Origin: Actinobacteria bacterium UBA2286
GTDB lineage: Bacteria; Actinomycetota; Coriobacteriia; Anaerosomatales; Anaerosomataceae
Length of the DNA: 34,028 bases
NCBI GenBank assembly: GCA_002345925.1
Contig: DDWM01000068.1
Coordinates: 1 to 34,028, forward strand
Direction: 5' to 3'
Made by a program: the position numbers and the translations under genes. The first letter of the stretch is position 1; every line of letters starts with the position of its first letter. A model generated the notes under the pieces. It was not told where the DNA came from. It saw only the letters and a list, made by a program, of their open reading frames with translations, and did not search any database. Positions 1-8,111 of the stretch are shown piece by piece.

Positions 1-374
1 ACCAGGCCGATCACCTTGCCCATGTCGCGCTTGCCCGCGAAATCGCCCGCTGCCAGCACGCGATCAACAACCGCGGCCAACTCGTCGCCGGTCACCTGCT
101 TGGGAAGGTACCCCTCAAGAATCGCGATCTGCTGCTGCAGGAGCGCAGTTCGCTCGGCGTTGGTGTCTGCTTTGATGGAACCCTCGAGCGTCTCGCCAGT
201 CTGCTTCAGCACCTTCTTGAATGCCGAGACGACCTCCTCGTCCGTGAGCTCCTTGCCGGTATCTTTCTCCTTGGTTTCGATCTCGTTCTTGATCAGTCTA
301 AGGATCCCGAGGCGAATCTTGTCATGCTCGCGCATGGCCTTCGTGATCTCGCTGCCGATGAGGTTCTTATCCAT
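1..374 (-). CDS. yqeY: YqeY-like (GatB/YqeY domain) protein, 3' end cut by window
   Basis: Translating the minus strand from the ATG at 374-372 gives about 124 residues starting MDKNLIGSEITKAMREHDK, with the family landmarks ELTDEE, ILEGYLPKQVT and KRDMGKVIG in the usual order. GGAG lies about 7 nt before the ATG. Family members are about 150 residues, so only the last 25 or so are missing off the left edge. YqeY resembles the tRNA-binding tail domain of GatB, the glutamyl-tRNA amidotransferase subunit; as a free-standing protein its role is unsettled, probably linked to tRNA or translation. A strong hairpin separates it from the formate dehydrogenase operon upstream, so it is probably a separate transcript. 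Identification is by motif memory, not a search. Confidence 0.85.
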   Translation of the reverse strand, partial: MDKNLIGSEITKAMREHDKIRLGILRLIKNEIETKEKDTGKELTDEEVVSAFKKVLKQTGETLEGSIKADTNAERTALLQQQIAILEGYLPKQVTGDELAAVVDRVLAAGDFAGKRDMGKVIGL

Positions 375-470
375 GTTCTGCTCCGTTCTTCGCGCGCGCA
401 GGCGCGTCAGGCGTCCAGCAGAACGTACCACGTCTGGCCGAGAACGTCCCGCGCACGAGGCGCTCCCGCA

Positions 471-510
471 ACCAAGCAGACCCGCCTCTTCCGAGACGGG
501 CCTGCTTGGT
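471..510 (-). terminator. Long hairpin after the formate dehydrogenase operon
   Basis: A 9-bp outer stem (ACCAAGCAG with CTGCTTGGT) continues inward as CCCG/CGGG and CTC/GAG around a TTCC loop, with two single mismatches. It lies 26 nt past the fdhE stop and before the YqeY start on the same strand. There is no clear U-run after it, so it may be a weak terminator or an mRNA 3'-end stabiliser. Confidence 0.6.
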
Positions 511-535
511 ATTCCGCAAGAACGCTCGACCGGAG

Positions 536-1438
536 CTAGCAGCTGCTCTTGCCACCGTCGCCGGTCGCGGTGTATCCCTGCTCCGCTGCCACTGCCTCAA
601 GAACGGCCGTGACCGCGTCTTCAACGACCATCGAGACTGGCTTCCCAAGATCGTCGATGAACGTGAACTTGGCGTAGCCGTGACACTCCTCGCAGAGGTG
701 AAGTCGATGGGCCGGGTCTCCCTCAACGTACTTGTAGCGAAGCACGTCGGGGTTCCGGGTTCCGCACCGAACACACCGCAGGCGCTCGTAGCTCCACTCG
801 GCATGGCAGTGTCCGCACCACAACCTGCGCTCCGCACCCTGAAGCTGTGAGCTCTCGCCCATCATCCCCATAGAAGCGTCGGCACCGCACACCGGGCAGC
901 GGCCCGAACCCCAGGCACGGAAGTCGAACTCCGACGCCTCCAAAGCAACACTGGAGGGACCGACCAAGAACGGTACGAGCGCCGAGATGAGCACAAAAGC
1001 GACAGTGATCGGCGTAAGCGCGCTGTCAGGCGTAAGACCCATCCTGCCCGCGACTTCGGCGACAAATGCCTCGGGCGAGAGCACGGCTTGCGTCAGCAGG
1101 TCCGCATCGATCGCGCCTGCAAGATCGGAACCCAGCAGCTCAGAGCTCTGCTCGGCAGACAAACCGGCCGTCTCACTCACGTAGCGAGCAATCTGCTTTG
1201 CTACGTCCACGTACTCAGCTACCGGCACCTCGGGTGCGCTCACGCTGAAGATCGGCCGGCCGGCCACTAGCGCTTCACGCGCAACATCGGGGGCTGGCGC
1301 ATGGTACGGGCGAATGACCGCCGCAGCGACAGCCTGGATCTCCCACAGCCCTTGGAGGAATCGCAACCTGGCCGCGTCGCTGCCTTCAGCGGTCTCGAGA
1401 TACGCGCTGGTTACTTTGTTTACGAGATCCATGTTCAA
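536..1438 (-). CDS. fdhE: Formate dehydrogenase accessory protein FdhE
   Basis: This 300-residue protein has the FdhE signature: a helical N-terminal half and a C-terminal rubredoxin-like half with four CxxC pairs (CPVC, CGHC, CVRC, CEEC). FdhE binds iron and is needed for assembly or activity of respiratory formate dehydrogenases, acting in the cytoplasm before Tat export. It is the last gene of the formate dehydrogenase operon, about 100 nt after the gamma subunit with a stable hairpin in the gap, which may lower its expression relative to the structural subunits. The start chosen is a TTG at 1438 with AAGGAG 9 nt upstream; an in-frame ATG two codons later (1432) is the alternative, but is 15 nt from the same ribosome site. 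Confidence 0.9.
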   Translation of the reverse strand: MNMDLVNKVTSAYLETAEGSDAARLRFLQGLWEIQAVAAAVIRPYHAPAPDVAREALVAGRPIFSVSAPEVPVAEYVDVAKQIARYVSETAGLSAEQSSELLGSDLAGAIDADLLTQAVLSPEAFVAEVAGRMGLTPDSALTPITVAFVLISALVPFLVGPSSVALEASEFDFRAWGSGRCPVCGADASMGMMGESSQLQGAERRLWCGHCHAEWSYERLRCVRCGTRNPDVLRYKYVEGDPAHRLHLCEECHGYAKFTFIDDLGKPVSMVVEDAVTAVLEAVAAEQGYTATGDGGKSSC

Positions 1439-1464
1439 GATGACTCACTCCTTCTCGCGGCGAC

Positions 1465-1492
1465 GGGGGTCGGACCTGACGGCCCGACCCCC
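1465..1492 (-). other. Hairpin between gamma subunit gene and fdhE
   Basis: GGGGGTCGG and CCGACCCCC form a perfect 9-bp stem around a 10-nt loop, inside the operon and with no following U-run. It probably acts as a partial terminator or mRNA-processing/stability element that sets the level of fdhE relative to the subunits. Confidence 0.5.
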
Positions 1493-1535
1493 CGCACGCT
1501 AAATGCGTTTCTGGCTTAGCCAAAAGATCGAGCGA

Positions 1536-2207
1536 TTACTCCTCGATTATGTTCTTACCGCTAGCCAGCTCTTCTTCGGCCCAGTGACCCCAGTGATAGC
1601 GGGCCTCCTCTAGGGTAACGCGACCGTTGCCCAGCATGAGCCTACCCAACCCGCGATACGGTTGCCATACGCCCGCACCCAGGTAGATGTGAACAACCAT
1701 GATGCACGCGATCAGGAAGAAGGCGACATCATGCAAGAACAGCGAGATGCGGAAGACATCCGCCGACACAAACGCACCGGCCCACAGGATAACGCCCGTG
1801 ACGGCTATGAGAATCGCCGCGAAGATCAGCAACGCGTCCGCCAGGCGCTGGCCGGACTTGACCTCATGCTGCTTGGGCATGTGCGTGGTCTTCGGCGTGA
1901 ACAGGTACTTGGCGAACAGCACCATGAACCGCTTATCGTCGGCATCCCAGGGGGCGAACAGGTTCTTCACGATGTGCACGAAGCCCTTGGGTGCAGCGAT
2001 CAGGCCGACCAAAGGCCCGACGATGAACGCCACGGCAAAGACCCTGTGCGACAGCCGAAGAGCCTGGACGATCTCAGGTCCAACCGCGCGACCAATCGCA
2101 GGGACGAATACTACCGCTCCGCTCAGCAGGAGAACGAGGGTCGCGACCATGTGGATGCCGTGGATCCACCGCTTGAACAAGCTATGACGCTGAATGTAGA
2201 CAGTCAC
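1536..2207 (-). CDS. fdnI: Formate dehydrogenase gamma subunit, membrane cytochrome b
   Basis: The 223-residue protein has four hydrophobic spans and fits the FdnI/FdoI cytochrome b556 family (about 217 residues). Histidines fall where the E. coli heme ligands are: H16/H19 (RWIHGIHM), H54 (RLSHRVFA), H159 (LFLHDVAF) and H173 (MVVHIYLG), close to H18, H57, H155 and H169 in E. coli FdnI. The subunit anchors the alpha-beta pair and passes electrons through two b hemes to the quinone pool. It starts with GTG at 2207, two nt after the beta stop, behind a GGAGGGG ribosome site. The close spacing indicates co-translation with beta. Confidence 0.9.
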   Translation of the reverse strand: MTVYIQRHSLFKRWIHGIHMVATLVLLLSGAVVFVPAIGRAVGPEIVQALRLSHRVFAVAFIVGPLVGLIAAPKGFVHIVKNLFAPWDADDKRFMVLFAKYLFTPKTTHMPKQHEVKSGQRLADALLIFAAILIAVTGVILWAGAFVSADVFRISLFLHDVAFFLIACIMVVHIYLGAGVWQPYRGLGRLMLGNGRVTLEEARYHWGHWAEEELASGKNIIEE

Positions 2208-2209
2208 GG

Positions 2210-3037
2210 TTACTTCCCCTCCTTCGCGGTATCGTCCGCGGGCTTGCTCTTGTCATTCATTCCTTCACGCGTGTAACCGGTGCTCGCCAGGAAGGAGACG
2301 CCGAGGCCACCGATCATGGCGGCGACGCCCAGGCCGGTAAGCGGCTTGAGCAGCGACATCAAGCCGCTGACATCCGACGGCTTCGGGTCACGGATGAGAC
2401 CGTGCGCCTCGTAGCCGTACTTGGCGACGAACAGCGAGTGCATGCCGCCCATCTCGGTCACTCCGTAAAGCTCGGCCTTGTCGAAGCCAGCCTCCTTGAG
2501 CTCGGCAACGCGCGCCTGGCCCTCAGAAACCATCTCGTCACGTGCGCCGAACGTCATTGCGCCGGCAGGACACGTCTGCACGCAGGCGGGTTCGCGGCCC
2601 TGCTCGATGCGATCGTCACACATCGTGCACTTGTTGGTGACGCTGAAGTTCTCGCGATACTTCGGAACATCAAACGGGCACGCAACGGTGCAGTACTTGC
2701 AGCCAACACACTTGGAGCTGTCGAGCTTGACGGTGCCGTTCTCAAGCTTGCTGATGGCACCAACCGGACAGACTTCCAGGCAAGAGGGCTCTGAACAGTG
2801 GAAACAGGCGCGCCGAGAGAATGCCCACTCGATTCCTTCGGGCGCGTCCTCCTCGCGGAACTCCATGAGAAGACGTGTATCGCCGTTCAGATCGGACATG
2901 CTCTGGTAGGAACCCGTGAACTCGTAGTCGTCCTTGGTCAGGCTCGAAGGGAGCATGTTCCACTGCTTGCACTGGACCTGGCAGCCCTTACAAGCGCTGC
3001 ATTTCGACGAATCGTACAGAATCGCTGATTCAGTCAT
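2210..3037 (-). CDS. fdnH: Formate dehydrogenase beta subunit, four [4Fe-4S] ferredoxin
   Basis: The 275-residue protein carries four cysteine groups: CSACKGCQVQC (C13-C23), CFHCSEPSCLEVCP, CVGCKYCTVACP, and CTMCDDR plus CVQTCP. This is the pattern of the FdnH/HybA-type electron-transfer subunit, which wires the alpha active site to the cytochrome b. Near the C-terminus is one hydrophobic span (GVAAMIGGLGVSFLAS), matching the single membrane anchor of FdnH. The ATG at 3037 sits 8 nt after GGAGGG, and that ribosome site overlaps the alpha stop codon, so alpha and beta are tightly coupled. An ATG 6 nt upstream leads straight to a stop and is not the start. Confidence 0.93.
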   Translation of the reverse strand: MTESAILYDSSKCSACKGCQVQCKQWNMLPSSLTKDDYEFTGSYQSMSDLNGDTRLLMEFREEDAPEGIEWAFSRRACFHCSEPSCLEVCPVGAISKLENGTVKLDSSKCVGCKYCTVACPFDVPKYRENFSVTNKCTMCDDRIEQGREPACVQTCPAGAMTFGARDEMVSEGQARVAELKEAGFDKAELYGVTEMGGMHSLFVAKYGYEAHGLIRDPKPSDVSGLMSLLKPLTGLGVAAMIGGLGVSFLASTGYTREGMNDKSKPADDTAKEGK

Positions 3038-3051
3038 CAGTCATTCCCTCC

Positions 3052-6000
3052 TTAAGCCTTCTCGATGTTGACGAGGTACGCCTTGAATTCAGGGATCGAT
3101 GTGTTCGCATCTCCGACGTTAGGCGTGAGGTCGTTGGCGATCGCGCCGGTTGCCTGACCGGAGGCGTAGCCCCAGTGCCATGGCATACCAACCTGATGAA
3201 CCGTCTTACCGTCGATCGTGAACGGCTTGAAGCGCGGCGTGACCATGGCGAGCATCTCAACCGAAGCGCGGTTGTTGTACACCTTGACCATATCGCCGTT
3301 ACCGATGCCTTTTTCCTCAGCAAGCTCAACGGACATCTCGACGAACATCTTCGGCATCGCCTCGGCAAGCCATGGGATGTTCCGAGTCATGCCACCGGTC
3401 TGCCAGTGCTCGGTCATGCGGTAGGTGGTGCAGACGATCGGGAAGTCCTTCGGATCGCCGGGCTTCACGGACTCGGCCTTGCCGAAGGTGAGGTTCGGAG
3501 TCGACTGGCCACCGTTGATACGGTTGATCGCCGGGCTCTCGAAGGGCTCGTAATGCTCCGGGAAGGGACCATCCTTCATGCTGGCCGCGAAGAGACGTGC
3601 GCCGCCCTCGGCGTTCATGATGAATGCCTTGTTGTTCGGCGGAATCGGCGTGGCGGATCCATCTGCTGCGACGATCTGGAAACCGAAGTCCGGAACGTCG
3701 TTGTGGTTCCACTTGGTGCCATCCCACTCGACAAGCGACCGGTCTGCGTTCCACGGCTTGCCTGCAAGGTCGGCCGAGGCGCGGTTGTACACGACGCGGC
3801 GGTTCACGGGCCAGGAGAACGCCCACTCAGGGAAGAGACCCAGTCCACTCGGATCGTCCTTGCCACGCGAGCCGGTCGGCTGCTGGGTCGGGTCCGAAGG
3901 GGCATCGTTGTTGTTGTAGTAGCCGGAGTAGATCCACACACCACATGCAGTCGAGCCGTCGGCTGCCAGCTTGGTGAAGTTCTTCACCAGGGCACCGTCT
4001 GCGACGGTGTAACCGTTCATGGCCTGAGCGACCTTAGTGATATCCGGGTGCCCATCTGTCTCATATGGCCAGTGCAGCTTCGTGAGCTGCTCCGGGTTGG
4101 CGCCGCCCTCAGACTCATAGAGCTCCTTGAGCTTGTGGAAGAGCTCATCGAGAATCTCGAAGTCGTCCTTGGCTTCTCCGGGAGGATCGATGGCCTTGTA
4201 GCGCCACTGAATCCAGCGTCCAGAGTTTGCAACCGTGCCTTGCTTCTCGAAGTGAGCCGCAGCAGGGAGCAAGAAGACCTCAGTCTGGATGTCCTCCGAG
4301 TTGATTCCCGGCGCCTTCCAGAAACCAGCAGTCTCGGTCTCCCACAGATCGACCGCAACGAGCCAGTCGAGCTTGCCCAGCATGGAACGCTCAAATGATG
4401 CGTTCGGTCCGCCGACGGCCGGGTTCTGGCCCCAGCACATCATGCCCTTGATGATGCCATCGTTGATCGACTCGAAAATGCCGATGTGCGAGTGGTTGAT
4501 GGCATTGAGTTTCGGGAGCATGTCGTACGCGTAGTCGTTCTCGGCAGTGGCGTAGGGTCCGTAGAACTCCTTGAGCTGGCTCACGAAGAACTTCGGCTTG
4601 TTCGCCCAGTAGCCGGCAGCCACGGTCTCGGTCTCGATCCACGCCTTGAGGTTCTGATGCTTTGACGCGACTGGGACAGCCATGTATCCGGGGAGGATGT
4701 GGAACAGAACGCCCATGTCGGTTGAACCCTGGACGTTCGCCTCACCGCGCAGCGCATTGATGCCGCCGCCGGCGATACCGATGTTGCCGAGGAGGAGCTG
4801 CACAACCGCCATGGCACGCACGTTCTGCGAGCCGTAGGTGTGCTGAGTCTGGCCCATCGCGTACAGGATCGTGCCCGACTTGGCTGCGGCGCCTGTTGAG
4901 GCAAAGGCCTCATACACTTCCAGCAACTTATCCTGGGGGCAGCCGGTAACGCTGGTTACCAGCTCGGGGGTGTAGCGCGCGTAGTGCGCCCTCATCAACT
5001 GCCAGACGCAGTTGGGGTCCTGCATTGTCATGTCTTTCTTCGCGACCTTGTTCACCAACGGCGTGAACCCAGGAACTCCAGGTGCCGTAGCCCATGCATA
5101 GGGTCCGGTAGCGGAGGTATCCCAAGGCTCTTCAGCTTCGATCTGGTACTTCCAGGTATCGCCGGCACCATAGGAATTGGTGGCCTCGTCCCAACCAGAG
5201 AACAAGCCGTCGGCCTCTTTGAAATCGAAGTCAGGATTCACCAAGAACGTAGCGTTCGTGTAGTTGGTGACGTACTCCTTCTGCCACAGGTCGTTGTCCA
5301 TGATGTACTTCATCAGACCGCCATAGAAGGCCATGTCTGAGCCCGATCGCAGCGGAGCATAGATGTCTGCCAGAGCGGCAGAGCGGGTGAACCGAGGGTC
5401 GACGACGATGTACTTGCCGCCCTTGGCACGTGCTTCTTGTACCCAGGCCATTGTGACAGGGTGGTTCTCGGCGTTATTAGAGCCGATGGCCATGATCACG
5501 TCAGAGTTCTTGAAGTCGCAGAAGTGGTTCGTCATTGCTCCGCGACCAAATGAGGCGCCCAGTCCGGACACCGTGGAGCTGTGTCAAATACGAGCCTGAT
5601 GCTCGATATACGTCAGTCCAAGACCACGAGCCAGCTTCTGGGCTATGTAGCCCTCTTCGTTGTCGAGAGCTGCCGCACCAAAGTGCGCGATTGCCTCACA
5701 GCGGTTGACGGTGACTCCATCGGCCTCGGTCTCGTAGTTCTCGTCGCGGGTCTTCTTGATGCGCGCCGAGATCTCGCCGATCGCCTGCTCCCATGAGAGC
5801 TCTTCCCACTCAGACTTGCCTGCCCGGCGGACCTTGGGCTGGGTGAGTCTGTTCGGGTTGATGATGCGCTCGCCGTTCTTGTCGTCATAGACAGAGTTCA
5901 CGCCAAACTGCGACGAACCCTTGGAGCAGAGGCCACCTCGGTTGATGGGATGATCAGGATCGCCCTCGATATTGACGAGCTTGCCGTCGCGGACCGAGAC

Positions 6001-6183
6001 GATCGTGCCGCACCCGCCAGAGCAGTAGCAACAGATAGTCGACGTTTCCTTGACGTCGACGAGCTTCCACTCCTGAACAGGTCCTAGTGCCAATGCGGTT
6101 GACTGTCCAGCAAACTCGTACATGACACTCGAAAAGAGTGCAGCACCAGTCAGCTGGAAGAAGCCACGCCGTGTGATACTCAT
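3052..6183 (-). CDS. fdnG: Formate dehydrogenase alpha subunit, selenoprotein with Tat signal
   Basis: Read through one in-frame TGA (5586-5584) this is 1043 residues, close to the 1015 of E. coli FdnG. The N-terminus is a twin-arginine signal (MSITRRGFFQLTGAALF), so the protein should be exported folded. A [4Fe-4S] motif follows (CCYCSGGCGTIVSV), then GDPDHPINRGGLCSKG. The TGA is codon 200 in the context EHQARI-U-HSST, matching ARV-U-HG of E. coli FdnG, where Sec196 ligates Mo or W. It oxidises formate to CO2 using a bis-MGD cofactor. The ATG at 6183 was chosen for its GGGAG site 5 nt away and because it begins the Tat motif; upstream in-frame extension has no support. Both parts keep the family sequence with no other lesion, so it is not a pseudogene. 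Confidence 0.93.
5554..5583 (-). promoter_or_regulatory. Bacterial SECIS-like element after the Sec codon
   Basis: Directly 3' of the TGA the mRNA can fold as G12-C30, G13-C29, U14-G28, G15-C27, then U16/C17 with two of G24-G26 (numbered after the UGA), with an apical loop around C18-U23. The loop has GG at positions 19-20, the same spacing as the conserved GG in the E. coli fdhF/fdnG SECIS that SelB reads. Pairing was judged by eye. Confidence 0.65.
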
Positions 6184-6414
6184 CCGTGCTCCCTTCGTAC
6201 GTACAGGTCGAATCTGTGTTACGCCGGTCTTACACCACAAAGAACTGGCCCTCTCCCTGAACCCCACCCACTTCCTTTTCGCCAAGACTCCTGTATTCGG
6301 GCAAAAAAATGACCGCCACATGGCAGGCCCGTGACGGGCCGCCGTGTTTCGGTCAGAAGAACCAAGTTCGAATCCCCTGCCTGGAGCATCACGGCATAGA
6401 CGGTCCCGATATCT

Positions 6415-6495
6415 TTCGGGCCGAGTTGTCGCGATCTCCTTTCCAGTGGGAGGCGCCACTGTTTCCGGTGACACCCTATCGGCTCAACGTCCATA
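6415..6495 (-). promoter_or_regulatory. Candidate Moco/Tuco (molybdenum/tungsten cofactor) riboswitch
   Basis: The minus strand has, in order, GTTGAGCC (6488-6481), GCGCCTCCCACTGGAAAGGA (about 6455-6436) and GATCGCGACAAC ending near 6427. GTTG and CAAC can close the outer stem. The conserved pieces I recall for Moco RNA are GAGCC, GCCUCCC and GGAAGGAGA, and they occur in that order. The stem usually found between GCCUCCC and GGAAGGAGA is almost absent here, as described for the Tuco variant linked to tungsten cofactor. The element lies about 230 nt before a Mo/W enzyme gene. Pattern recognition from memory only. Confidence 0.6.
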
Positions 6496-6618
6496 GCGCA
6501 TGCCGGCGCGATAGGCTCGAAGAACTCGGAGATTCATATTTATGGCATGTCAAAGTAGCGCTCAGAGTGGCGCATTTGTTCCACGGAAGTTACCCACGGC
6601 TACAAGGGGGTGCACTGT

Positions 6619-6647
6619 ACACTACGCTTAACATACTGTTAAGTCAA
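6619..6647 (-). promoter_or_regulatory. Promoter and overlapping palindromic operator for the formate dehydrogenase operon
   Basis: On the minus strand TTGACT (6647-6642) is followed after 17 nt by TAGTGT (6624-6619), a reasonable -35 and a weak -10. A perfect inverted repeat CTTAACA-TAC-TGTTAAG (6627-6643) overlaps the -35 and the spacer, where a bound repressor would block polymerase; a weak -10 also fits activation. Confidence 0.5.
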
Positions 6648-6732
6648 ACAGGCGGGATGCTGGCCTGAGTACGGACAATGCGGGGCGACTGCCGCGAGGG
6701 GCAATACGCTGTGCAGCCACACCCTCGAGCCG

Positions 6733-7740
6733 CTAGAGCGTCAGCTCGCCGGCGAGATCCTGCTGCATCATCAGCGCGACTGTCGAGGCCTCGAAACCTT
6801 GGCCGAGCAACACCGCCAGCTTCGTGAGGGCGGCCTCGGATGTCATGTCAAAGCCAGGAACGGCACCTGCGCGCATCAACGCCGAGCCCGTAGCGTACGC
6901 ACCCGGCTTCACAGACCCACGCACGCACTGCGTCACTACAACTACCACGATGCCGCCGGCTGCGGCTGCCTCGATCGCTGCCAAGAACTCCTGATCACCT
7001 GAAGGACCATTGCCCGCGCCATACGCCTCGATGATCAGGCCCTGCAGCGGCGGCCTGCAGATGTTCGCCAGTATCGATGCCGAGAACCCGGGGAACAGCC
7101 TCACCGCGGCCACATTCCCAAGACTGGCGGCCATGAGACCGGGTTCACCCAGGGATGCGCGCACCAGCGATCGGTTGACCGCGATTTCGGCGCCGAGCTT
7201 GGCAAGCGGTGCGCATCTCGGCGATTCAAAAGCATCCAGGCCGAAGGCGTCTACCTTCATGGCGCGGTTTCCCCTGAGCAGAAGCTCGCCAAAGAGCAGG
7301 CTCACCTCCGGGACTTCCCCGCACGCCGCTACCTGCAGCGCACCGATCAGGTTCTGCCGGCCATCGCTGCGAGCCCGGGCGATAGGAATCTGCGAGCCGG
7401 TGACCACCACGGGTTTGCCGAACTCAGGCAGCAAGAACGAGAGCGCCGAGGAGGTGTACGCCATAGTGTCAGTACCGTGCAGCACCACGAATCCGGCGTG
7501 ATCTTCCCTGCGGTCGTACAGGATCCTGGCGATCGTGCACCAGGTGTCGGGTGTGGCGTTGGATGAATCGAGCAGCGGGTCGAGTTCCATGAAGGCTATA
7601 GGCGGGAGCTCGCCCTGAGAGCTAGCAACGACCTCGTCGATATACGGAGCCAGCGCCGCGGGCGCCGGTGCGCTCCCCTCGGCGGTGTCGACCATCCCGA
7701 TCGTCCCGCCCGTGTGGAGAACAAGCACGCTGTCAGTCAT
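6733..7740 (-). CDS. ansA: Type I L-asparaginase
   Basis: The 335-residue protein begins MTDSVLVLHTGGTIGMVD and has both asparaginase threonine motifs: HTGGTIGM at residues 9-16 and VVLHGTDTMAYTSSAL. It hydrolyses L-asparagine to aspartate and ammonia. No signal peptide is present, so it is cytoplasmic, consistent with the AnsA (type I) group and its usual length of 330-340. The ATG at 7740 was chosen because it begins the conserved beta strand and has GAGGCGG about 8 nt upstream; the open frame runs further upstream to 7893 but that part has no family similarity. It stands alone, ending just downstream of the formate dehydrogenase promoter region and divergent from the amino acid ABC importer. 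Confidence 0.9.
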   Translation of the reverse strand: MTDSVLVLHTGGTIGMVDTAEGSAPAPAALAPYIDEVVASSQGELPPIAFMELDPLLDSSNATPDTWCTIARILYDRREDHAGFVVLHGTDTMAYTSSALSFLLPEFGKPVVVTGSQIPIARARSDGRQNLIGALQVAACGEVPEVSLLFGELLLRGNRAMKVDAFGLDAFESPRCAPLAKLGAEIAVNRSLVRASLGEPGLMAASLGNVAAVRLFPGFSASILANICRPPLQGLIIEAYGAGNGPSGDQEFLAAIEAAAAGGIVVVVVTQCVRGSVKPGAYATGSALMRAGAVPGFDMTSEAALTKLAVLLGQGFEASTVALMMQQDLAGELTL

Positions 7741-8111
7741 TGTCAGTACCGCCTCGGCATCGCAGATAGCTTCAAAGAACATACGGGGTCTGAGGCCGTA
7801 TTCCAAGAGGTGTCCCCTAGTTCGGTGCACCGCCGCACAAGAGAATCGGCCCCGGAACCACCGCGCGGAATCGCGGCGCGCGTTCTCCTGCATGCCGCAT
7901 GATTCCAGTCACGGACTGCATACTCTGCGCGGTTATTTGCATAGAATATGGCGCATCTTTTGTGACTTCTTCTTGAATACGGTATACTCATAGGCATCTC
8001 GGTACTGTTACCGCCGCGGGGCGACGGTCTTTTCGTCATGCCCAGGCTGCCTTTGCGCCGCCGTCGGAACGGTTCCGAGCGACCGAACGCCGAACTACGG
8101 AGGCTAACTAT
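7741..8111. other. 371-nt divergent intergenic region
   Basis: No gene is supported. It contains the plus-strand promoter at 7960-7988 and a leader of about 115 nt for the ABC importer. The leader holds a 6-bp inverted repeat CGGAACGGTTCCG (near 8065-8077) and complementary CGACGG/CCGTCG tracts, so it could be structured, but I recognise no known riboswitch. Confidence 0.6.
7960..7988 (+). promoter_or_regulatory. Sigma70-type promoter of the amino acid ABC importer
   Basis: TTGTGA (7960-7965) and TATACT (7983-7988) are separated by exactly 17 nt, with 4/6 and 5/6 matches to consensus. Transcription would start near 7995. Confidence 0.65.

Larger units (their letters stand above)
6184..6732. 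other. 549-nt intergenic region: leader and promoter of the formate dehydrogenase operon
   Basis: No supported coding sequence lies here. On the minus strand it holds, in transcription order, a promoter with an overlapping palindrome (6619-6647), a long leader, a riboswitch candidate (6415-6495), a small hairpin CCCGA/TCGGG (6406-6422) and the alpha-subunit ribosome site. Open frames across it are short and lack family features. Confidence 0.7.

Noticed and set aside
3175..4398. Long plus-strand open frame opposite the alpha subunit
   Set aside because: It is antisense to a conserved enzyme, has no domain features and arises from GC-rich codon bias.
5572..6183. Formate dehydrogenase alpha as two genes or a pseudogene
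   Set aside because: The single TGA falls exactly at the known Sec position, with no other damage.
6355..6385. tRNA-like AGTTCGAATCCCC in the formate dehydrogenase leader, considered as a tRNA or selC remnant
   Set aside because: The flanking bases do not form a T-stem on either strand, and no acceptor or anticodon arm can be built.
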